DNA of 64,000 bases from positions 54,074 to 118,073 of the forward strand of contig JBGTLT010000172.1 in assembly GCA_041743975.1 (NCBI GenBank), written 5' to 3'. Positions 62,385 through 64,000 of the stretch are shown here, one piece after another. This stretch comes from JTS-RE37 sp041743975 (GTDB lineage Bacteria > Bacteroidota > Bacteroidia > Flavobacteriales > Flavobacteriaceae). Position 1 is the stretch's first letter. Each line of letters begins with the position of its first letter. The notes below the pieces were generated by a model, which ran no database searches, had not been told where the DNA came from, and saw only the letters and a program-made list of their open reading frames with translations. The translations under genes were made by a program, and so were the position numbers.

Positions 62385-63683
62385 TTAATGCAAATAACAA
62401 TTATACTGCCCGCATTGGGTGGTTGGCGGGGGGGAATCATCCAGTTGGGTTGTGGAAGTAATATACCAACTGTCGTTCATTTTTTCAAGAAATACGGTTT
62501 GGGGCAGCTGGCGCGATTCCTGGTGGACAAGACAGAGATGGTCCAATGTACGATGGGTATGTCCTGACCAGGTTTCCAAAAGTTCCACCTCTGCCAGTAG
62601 CCTTCCATCCTCCTCATATATATTGAATTCGCCAAAGGATTGGTTTTCAAGGATATTGATATTGTAAATTCCCAAGTTGCGGTATTGCGAAAAAACTACA
62701 TTATAATTTCGCATGGCATCCCCTGTAAAAACCTGGCTAAGAATACCTTCATTGAGTGTCAGAAATGCTTCTGCTTCCAGACTGGAAGCCAGGATAAGGG
62801 TATTTTTAATGCTTCCTTGTTCCCTGTTGTAATTGATTTTTTTTGCGGTCGAAACATCGATCCGGGGTAAGGTATTGGTATTCAAATTCTCCTGGAACTC
62901 CGTGGGTTCTGAAATGGATTCGCTATTAACATTCTGTTTGGTTGGGGAGGTGTTTGTAAATTCCTCTTTAACCTCTTTAACCTCTTTGGCTGCTGTAGGC
63001 TCTGCTATAGGTTCGGCATTGAATTTACTAACATTTTCTGAAGGATCTTGTGTTTTATTTCCTGAAAATGGTTTAAAATAATTTCCTAATGCAAAACCCA
63101 TCAATATGACCATTGAAGTGGCCACGACTGTGGCAATCATTTTTTGTTTTCGTTTCCACGCCTCCCGTTCTTCCCGTGACCGGCCTCTGATGCCAATGGA
63201 TTCAATGGACTTTATAAGCTGGTCCGAATCATAATCCCAACGGTTATCAGAAAGTTCATGTGATTGCCTTCTGGCAAGCAATTTAAGGTCATCCGGCAAC
63301 TGAGCCTCTGTAAGGTCTTTGGCCCCCCCTACGAGGACGGGGATAACCCTTATGTTCCGCGATAAGGCTGTGCCTACTTCCAGTCGGACAAAATCATTTT
63401 TGCTAAGGATTTTTGGTTGGCCATGACTGTCCTTTAAAGTAAGCCAATCCGGCCCGATCACCACCAACAGCAACTCACAGACGCTGGTGGCCTTCGCTAT
63501 ACTTTCTACAAAATCGGTTCCTTTTTCTATGTTTTCAATATCCCTGAAACATTGATAGGGTCCAAAATGTTCCACCAATTTATCCGCAATACGGCCGCCA
63601 AAACCAGCTCCTTCCCCGAATCTTCGATAGCAGATGAAAATTTTTGGCTTAGGTCTGGAACCCAGGAAATTGGACAGGCTCAT
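62385..63683 (-). CDS. TIR-domain membrane protein with NTF2/IMS-like C-terminal domain
   Basis: A 432-residue protein. Residues 13-165 form a bacterial TIR domain: KIFICYRRFGEG, FRDIENIEKGTDF, LLLVVIGPDW, RVIPVLVGGA. The alpha-C region (SIAKATSVCE) has no Glu where NADase TIRs carry the catalytic one, so enzyme activity is uncertain. One membrane segment (about 183-202) is followed by a low-complexity linker and a C-terminal domain (about 300-432) resembling ARC6/IMS-type NTF2 folds. The ATG is preferred over a TTG two codons upstream. No Thoeris or CBASS partner is adjacent. Confidence 0.83.
   Translation of the reverse strand: MSLSNFLGSRPKPKIFICYRRFGEGAGFGGRIADKLVEHFGPYQCFRDIENIEKGTDFVESIAKATSVCELLLVVIGPDWLTLKDSHGQPKILSKNDFVRLEVGTALSRNIRVIPVLVGGAKDLTEAQLPDDLKLLARRQSHELSDNRWDYDSDQLIKSIESIGIRGRSREEREAWKRKQKMIATVVATSMVILMGFALGNYFKPFSGNKTQDPSENVSKFNAEPIAEPTAAKEVKEVKEEFTNTSPTKQNVNSESISEPTEFQENLNTNTLPRIDVSTAKKINYNREQGSIKNTLILASSLEAEAFLTLNEGILSQVFTGDAMRNYNVVFSQYRNLGIYNINILENQSFGEFNIYEEDGRLLAEVELLETWSGHTHRTLDHLCLVHQESRQLPQTVFLEKMNDSWYITSTTQLDDSPPPTTQCGQYNCYLH
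62963..62989 (-). repeat. Short tandem 9-base repeat inside the TIR gene
   Basis: Three near-identical 9-base units (plus-strand reading CCTCTTTAA twice, then CCTCTTTGG) encode the acidic/basic linker KEVKEVKEE. It lies in the periplasmic linker, where copy-number change would be tolerated. Confidence 0.7.
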
Positions 63684-64000
63684 AATCAAAATTTAATATG
63701 GTCATCAACTTCTAAAATCCCCGGCATAATTCCTATTTATAATTTGTTTATTATTTGATTTCAAACAACGGGCTGATAGGTGGGGGATTGTGGCTTTATC
63801 CGATAATAGAATTTAAACAGTATGGAACCCAGGTGATATCTAAAGTACAAAAAAAAGGACTGGGTAGTATCTGAATGGAATTCAATTAACATACCGATCA
63901 GCATTCAGGATATACAGCGATGAAGAATACAGCGTAATAAACATTCAAAATGGAGACTTACGTATCCCCGGGGGAAATAGACCTTGGATCTGCATAAGGT
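63684..64000. other. Upstream region of the TIR gene up to the window edge
   Basis: 317 bases with no gene I can support. It is AT-rich near the TIR start, as expected for a promoter, but holds no exact TAnnTTTG element in the right place that I could identify. Confidence 0.4.

Noticed and set aside
62385..63683. Thoeris or CBASS defence effector
   Set aside because: No ThsA-like, cyclase or other partner gene within reach; the protein is membrane-anchored with an outer domain.

Overview
The window comes from a member of the Bacteroidota, most likely a marine flavobacterium (family Flavobacteriaceae; genus not resolved). The signs are TAnnTTTG promoter elements close to start codons, few Shine-Dalgarno sites, many lipoproteins, typical flavobacterial families (YitT, DUF1343/NamZ, the LolCE-like permease, the Bacteroidota form of QueE), and several glycan-use modules. 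No rRNA, tRNA, CRISPR array, transposase or phage gene was found.

Layout. (1) 1-11.3 kb: ordinary housekeeping and envelope genes: YitT (partial), a lipoprotein, a HerA-like ATPase, QueE, a metalloprotease lipoprotein, a methyltransferase, a YkgJ-type protein, a sterol-desaturase-family hydroxylase, NamZ-like DUF1343, an ABC permease, a cysteine synthase/CBS-like enzyme and a DUF1080 protein. (2) 11.4-16.3 kb: an aldose-epimerase-like protein, then a sulfur module of Crp/Fnr regulator, SulP transporter and persulfide-dioxygenase/rhodanese fusion. The last two genes carry matching operator-promoter pairs. (3) 16.5-18.1 kb: a possible tiny membrane protein and an exonuclease/GIY-YIG fusion. (4) 18.2-34.4 kb: a non-phosphorylative L-fucose utilisation locus: KDF-dehydrogenase-like SDR, diketo-deoxy-fuconate hydrolase, a sulfatase remnant, GH29 fucosidase lipoprotein, L-fucose-dehydrogenase-like SDR, FucP, L-lactate-dehydrogenase-like flavoenzyme, two more SDRs, a TIM-barrel protein, an IlvD/Edd sugar-acid dehydratase, a GntP permease and a cytochrome-c lipoprotein. 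The expected route is L-fucose, fuconolactone, L-fuconate, KDF, 2,4-diketo acid, then pyruvate plus L-lactate. A lactonase is not seen. (5) 34.6-52.0 kb: DUF1080 domains, Gfo/Idh/MocA oxidoreductases, xylose-isomerase-like TIM barrels, a DUF6807 protein, a RhaM-like mutarotase, a second large cytochrome lipoprotein, an MFS permease, a tagatose/psicose-3-epimerase-like enzyme and a ThuA-like lipoprotein. This set suggests oxidative (3-keto) glycoside breakdown.

(6) 52.2-58.0 kb: the most unusual part. Seven tightly packed genes encode five unrecognised proteins without signal peptides, followed by a geranylgeranyl-diphosphate-synthase-like enzyme and a geranylgeranyl-reductase-family flavoprotein. 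Four of the five share a C-terminal beta-rich module with a PG(T/I)Y-type motif, and three have phasin-like helical N-termini. This looks like a dedicated reduced-isoprenoid pathway with its own structural proteins, perhaps coating a lipid body or membrane domain. (7) 58.2-64 kb: an export-signal lipoprotein, a 1012-residue secreted BNR-like protein and, on the other strand, a membrane-anchored TIR-domain protein. Whether these belong to the isoprenoid operon is unknown.
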